Assembly (NCBI GenBank): GCA_025057245.1
Contig: JANWYC010000029.1
Span: forward strand, 1-9,235
Direction: 5' to 3'
Source of the DNA: Aquificaceae bacterium
GTDB taxonomy: Bacteria; Aquificota; Aquificia; Aquificales; Aquificaceae
DNA length: 9,235 bases
A model generated the notes under the pieces. That model ran no database searches, had not been told where the DNA came from, and was given only the letters and a program-made list of their open reading frames with translations. Below, in pieces: positions 6,545 to 9,235 of the stretch. Both the position numbers and the translations under genes were made by a program. How positions within the stretch are numbered: the first letter of the stretch is position 1; every line of letters begins with the position of its first letter.

Positions 6545-7110
6545 TTTATACCTCTGAAGATTAGGTTTAGCCCCTCTTCAGCCTCCCTTAGTACCCCATC
6601 CAAGCTGTTACCTTCCATTAGCAACTTCTCTATGTATACGAGTCTTATGTAGCCCACTATAAGATTAACCAATACCTCAGGGCTTCCGCAGGTAAACTCT
6701 CCCTGTTCATACCCCCTTTTTACCATCTGGTATAACAACCGCTTTATATCCTCCATGTTTTTGTAATGGAGCTCTCTAAAGCTTTCCTTACTGCACATAA
6801 GCTCAAAGAAAAACACATAGACTATGTGCCTATCTTCGTAGCACTCTACCAAGAAGTCTCTTATATGACCTTTTATAGCCTCTTCAGACGAGACGTTCTT
6901 GTTAAGCCATTGCCTCATTATCTCCTTCGTCCTCTCTGCCATACGGTTTACCAACTCTTCCATAAGCTGGTCTTTGCTCCTAAAGTAGAAGTAGAAAGCC
7001 CCCTTTGAAAGCCCGGCGTGTTTTACTATCTCCTCCACCGATGTGTTGCTGTAACCCTTTTTAGAGAAGAGCTCCTTAGCGGATTGAACTATCCTTTCCC
7101 TTGCGTTCAT
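6532..7110 (-). CDS. TetR/AcrR-family transcriptional regulator
   Basis: One-component repressor-type protein, 192 residues. The N-terminal DNA-binding domain is textbook: RERIVQSAKELFSKKGY (4-20), then the helix-turn-helix TSVEEIVKHAGLSKGAFYFYF (about 23-43) and SKDQLMEELV. The C-terminal ligand/dimerisation part (about 50-192) is all-helical, contains Cys90, Cys106, Cys141 and Cys190, and gives no hint of the ligand. The start has GAGAGG at 7119-7124, 8 nt before the ATG. The ATG overlaps the stop of the upstream TolC-like gene (ATGA), and the 3' end overlaps the next TolC-like gene by 13 nt. It therefore lies inside a polycistronic unit between two efflux modules and probably regulates that operon, including itself. 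No operator palindrome is recognisable next to the gene, so the site is probably upstream of the window's right edge. The family is certain; the target is inferred. Confidence 0.94.
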   Translation of the reverse strand: MNARERIVQSAKELFSKKGYSNTSVEEIVKHAGLSKGAFYFYFRSKDQLMEELVNRMAERTKEIMRQWLNKNVSSEEAIKGHIRDFLVECYEDRHIVYVFFFELMCSKESFRELHYKNMEDIKRLLYQMVKRGYEQGEFTCGSPEVLVNLIVGYIRLVYIEKLLMEGNSLDGVLREAEEGLNLIFRGIKCGS

Positions 7111-8324
7111 TTAACTAACCTCTCTAACCTTGCTATTGCACTGCTATGCCTGAAAAGGAGTAAGTAGTAATTCTGAAGTAGGCTGTTGTAGTTGTTGACC
7201 GCATCCAAGACTTCAAGCTGTGTAGCCACTCCGTAGCGATATCTTTCTTTTGAAAGGTTCAGGCTCTCTCTGGAAGCTTCAAGTGAAGCCTCAAGGGCGG
7301 ATATTTGAGCGCGTAAGGATTTTATGTCCTCAAGTAGCTTATGAAACTCAGCCCTTACTCTGTATTCCACATCCCTAAGGTTCTCCGCCTGTTTAAGCAT
7401 GTCTATGTTTATCTGAGAAATGGTAGCTTCTCTGGCAAAGCCGTCAAAAATCTTGTAGGTTAGCCTTGCACCAAAGGTGTATCCGTCCACCATCTCCTGC
7501 TGACCACCTATCCTCTGCGTGCTACCCTGGTAGTTGACAAAAAAGTTCAGCACGGGATAATACTGAGCCTTCTGAACCTCCAACTGCTTACGCAACAGCT
7601 CCAAGTTTTTCTTTGCCACCTTTAGAGTGGAGTTGTTCTTAAGGAGTGTTTCTATGTCAACGGTCTGGAAGTCCAACATTCCAAGGCTTCCCTCAGGCTG
7701 TATCTGATGCTCTATCTTTAGAAAAACCCTAAAGTCCTCTAAGCTCTTTGCGTAGTCCGCCCTTGCGTTTTCCAACTGAGCTTTTGCGTTTTCCAGCTGA
7801 GCCTTTGACCTGAGAAACTCTACCTTAGGCACTGTTCCCGCTTTGAACCTACCCTCCGTTTGTCTAAAGTTCTCCTCCCAATACTTAAGGTTTTCTTCAA
7901 GGAGTTTTATCACTTCCCTTTTGTATAGCAGTGCGTAGAAAAGCTGTTTTGTCTGAAAGTGCACCTCTCTAAGAGTGTCCTCTTTTATAAGCTCCTGAAG
8001 TTCTCTCTGCTCTTTTGCCAGCTGTATGCTCTCAAACACAGACTTGTTAAAGATAGCCTGCTCCAGCTCAAGATTGTAGGCATGTCTGTTTCTGGGTGTA
8101 GAGCCTCTGGCAAGCTCATCGCTGAGACGGGTGTAGCTATAAGAAAGGCTTACCTGCGGAAGTATGCCAGCCCTCGCCCTTCTTATACCCTCTTCAGCCC
8201 TTTGAAGGTCAAGAGTGGAAATTTTCAAAGAGCTGTGGTTCTTTGTGGCTATCTCAATGGCTTGCTCAAGGGTAAGCCCCATAGCCCAAACAAAGCCAAG
8301 GAGCAAAAGCAGTAGTATTTTCAT
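7107..8324 (-). CDS. TolC-family outer-membrane efflux channel (partner of the AcrA-like adaptor)
   Basis: Second TolC-type channel, 405 residues, clearly divergent in sequence from the other one in this operon. The signal peptide is MKILLLLLLGFVWAMG (1-16). The first half starts with LTLEQAIEIATKNHSSLK (17-34) and has strands around 56-92 (PQVSLSYSYTRL). The coiled-coil contains RFKAGTVPKVEFLRSKAQLENA (159-180), and the matching second-half motif is RYRYGVATQLEVLDAVNNYN (361-380). Both are standard OEP repeats. Residues 175-188 consist of two near-identical heptads, AQLENAK and AQLENAR. The gene overlaps the upstream adaptor gene by 4 nt (ATGA) and tetR downstream by 4 nt. Its place directly after the AcrA-like gene suggests it serves that adaptor. 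An exchange of channels between the two pumps cannot be excluded. Confidence 0.92.
   Translation of the reverse strand: MKILLLLLLGFVWAMGLTLEQAIEIATKNHSSLKISTLDLQRAEEGIRRARAGILPQVSLSYSYTRLSDELARGSTPRNRHAYNLELEQAIFNKSVFESIQLAKEQRELQELIKEDTLREVHFQTKQLFYALLYKREVIKLLEENLKYWEENFRQTEGRFKAGTVPKVEFLRSKAQLENAKAQLENARADYAKSLEDFRVFLKIEHQIQPEGSLGMLDFQTVDIETLLKNNSTLKVAKKNLELLRKQLEVQKAQYYPVLNFFVNYQGSTQRIGGQQEMVDGYTFGARLTYKIFDGFAREATISQINIDMLKQAENLRDVEYRVRAEFHKLLEDIKSLRAQISALEASLEASRESLNLSKERYRYGVATQLEVLDAVNNYNSLLQNYYLLLFRHSSAIARLERLVK
7763..7804. repeat. 21-bp tandem duplication inside the second TolC gene
   Basis: Positions 7763-7783 and 7784-7804 are adjacent 21-nt copies, identical except at two positions. 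In the protein they encode consecutive heptads AQLENAK and AQLENAR in the coiled-coil of the TolC-like protein, so reading frame and helix periodicity are preserved. The nearly unchanged DNA, not only the protein, indicates a recent in-frame duplication or strong constraint. Confidence 0.75.
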
Positions 8325-9235
8325 CTGACCTCAACCCTTGTTCCTTGCTGGAGTATGTACGCGTTTTCAAGAGCAATACCCTCACCCTCTTTTAGCTCAC
8401 CCTTTATGTAAACCACGCCCTTACCTTGCTTTATCACCTCCACTCGCACGGGCTGTGCCACGCCATCCTGCACCCTCCATACCACCCTCCTGTTTCCCTG
8501 AAGAACCACCGCCTGCTCTGGCACAACAAAAGTCTTTTCCACGCCCTTTACCAAGCTAACCTCTCCATACATACCCGGCTTTAAAAGCCCCTTTGGGTTC
8601 TGCAATTTAGCCTTCACCGTTATGAGCCTGTTCTGGTCCGCCACGGGAGAGACGAAAAAGACCGTGCCTTCAAACTCCCCAAAAGGTTCCACATTAACGC
8701 GCACCTTTGAACCCTCCTTAGCGTAGGAGAGGTATTCCTGAGGTATCTGAAAAACAAGCCTTATAGGGTTAAGGGTCACCAGCCTAAAAGTTTGCGTTTG
8801 AGGCGTTACGTAGTCCCCTACATTCACGAACCTTTGAGCTATGTATCCTGAAAAGGGTGCGGTAAGAGTAGTTCTTTGAAGGTTTAGTTTTGCATTGCTT
8901 ATCTGAGCCTGAAGGTTGTTTATAAGCTCCTCTTGAGCCCTTAGTTGTGCTTGGAGGTTTTCGTACTCTTCTCTTGCTATTAGCTCTCTTTCAAACAAAA
9001 ACTTTCTCCTCTCGAAGACTGCCTTTGTATTCTCGTAGTTTGCCCTTGCCTGAGCCAGCTGAGCTTCCAACCCCCTCACTATGTTAGTATAGTCCGCCTT
9101 GTCTATCTTCAAAAGCGCCTGACCAGTCTTTACAGAACTTCCCTCCTCCACCGTGACGCTTACTACCCTCCCGTTGACTAAAGGTCTGAGGACTACATCC
9201 TTCTCACCTTCAAAGTAACCCTTTGTAGTGTATTC
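8321..9235 (-). CDS. AcrA/MexA-type (RND) periplasmic adaptor, N-terminus cut by window edge
   Basis: Membrane-fusion protein of an RND-type efflux system. The frame is open to the right edge; 304 residues are visible. An internal GTG at 9151 is not the start, because in-frame lipoyl-domain sequence (VLRPLVNGRVVSVTVEEGSS) continues across it. Visible parts are the first lipoyl half (about 10-45), an alpha-hairpin (about 48-120), the second lipoyl half (TAPFSGYIAQRFVNVGDYV, 125-143), a beta-barrel (about 150-230, ending LLKPGMYGEVSL) and a membrane-proximal domain with VVPEQAVVLQG (237-247). This domain set is RND-type rather than EmrA-type. The tip motif is Arg76-x3-Leu80-x6-Ala87, with Ala where RLS has Ser. 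The stop overlaps the ATG of the TolC-like gene by 4 nt. Only the signal/lipid anchor and roughly the first 30-50 residues should be missing. The matching inner-membrane pump is not in the window. Confidence 0.92.
   Translation of the reverse strand, partial: EYTTKGYFEGEKDVVLRPLVNGRVVSVTVEEGSSVKTGQALLKIDKADYTNIVRGLEAQLAQARANYENTKAVFERRKFLFERELIAREEYENLQAQLRAQEELINNLQAQISNAKLNLQRTTLTAPFSGYIAQRFVNVGDYVTPQTQTFRLVTLNPIRLVFQIPQEYLSYAKEGSKVRVNVEPFGEFEGTVFFVSPVADQNRLITVKAKLQNPKGLLKPGMYGEVSLVKGVEKTFVVPEQAVVLQGNRRVVWRVQDGVAQPVRVEVIKQGKGVVYIKGELKEGEGIALENAYILQQGTRVEVR

Larger units (their letters stand above)
1668..9235 (-). other. Seven-gene overlapping efflux operon
   Basis: All seven minus-strand genes overlap their neighbour. 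In transcription order the overlaps are 4 nt (adaptor/TolC), 4 (TolC/TetR), 13 (TetR/TolC), 4 (TolC/EmrA-like), 4 (EmrA-like/EmrB-like) and 8 (EmrB-like/beta-barrel). There is no non-coding space for an internal promoter, so one polycistronic mRNA with translational coupling is the simplest reading. The promoter would be to the right of the window. The layout suggests two transporter modules joined around a TetR gene. The overlaps are seen directly; co-transcription is inferred. Confidence 0.8.

Noticed and set aside
6545..6550. TATAAA immediately before the first TolC ATG as a promoter -10 box
   Set aside because: A start site from this box would fall inside the coding region. The bases are better explained as the spacer after the AGAGG ribosome-binding site.
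7959..8315. A 118-codon plus-strand frame antisense to the second TolC gene
   Set aside because: Fully contained opposite a well-supported gene, with no homology or translation signals.
8321..9151. Treating GTG at 9151 as the true start of the adaptor gene
   Set aside because: The frame continues upstream to the window edge with clear lipoyl-domain sequence, so the gene is longer and truncated only by the window.
1..9235. CRISPR array, tRNA, rRNA, insertion sequence or prophage genes
   Set aside because: No regularly spaced repeats, cloverleaf sequences, transposase or integrase motifs, or terminal inverted repeats were seen.

Overview
The window looks like a piece of the chromosome of a Gram-negative, probably thermophilic bacterium, most likely an Aquificaceae relative (Hydrogenobacter/Thermocrinis/Aquifex type). 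This is inferred from composition and style, not from a database match. Arginine is mostly AGA/AGG, isoleucine is often ATA, the proteins are rich in Lys and Glu, genes are packed with short overlaps, and the genes imply an LPS-bearing outer membrane (LptB, two TolC-type channels, a beta-barrel protein).

Left part (1-1540). A divergent pair of housekeeping genes: dapF (diaminopimelate epimerase, minus strand, cut by the left edge) and lptB (LPS-export ATPase, plus strand). They share a 116-bp intergenic region. Each gene has an AT-rich -10-like box 8-10 nt from its ATG, so both mRNAs may be almost leaderless. Between the boxes lies an unusual polypurine/polypyrimidine tract with a 9-bp direct repeat, a G/C-rich hairpin, and two perfect Shine-Dalgarno sequences on the minus strand. 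The nearer one sits just before a 25-codon ORF that overlaps the start of dapF.

Middle (1541-1667). A short convergent gap between lptB and the end of the long minus-strand operon, with one weak terminator candidate and a small direct repeat.

Right part (1668-9235). Seven consecutive minus-strand genes, each overlapping the next by 4-13 nt. In transcription order they are an AcrA/MexA-type periplasmic adaptor (cut by the right edge), a TolC-type channel, a TetR regulator, a second TolC-type channel, an EmrA-type adaptor, an EmrB-type 14-helix MFS pump, and an outer-membrane beta-barrel protein that I assign to DUF2860. The last four genes hold a complete MFS tripartite efflux system plus an additional outer-membrane protein. 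The first two are two thirds of another efflux system whose inner-membrane pump (expected RND type) is not in the window and would have to lie upstream of the right edge or elsewhere. The TetR protein between the two modules is the obvious candidate regulator of both, but no promoter or operator for it is visible here.

I see no tRNA, rRNA, CRISPR array, insertion sequence or phage gene. The least understood components are the terminal DUF2860-like protein and the dapF-lptB intergenic region.
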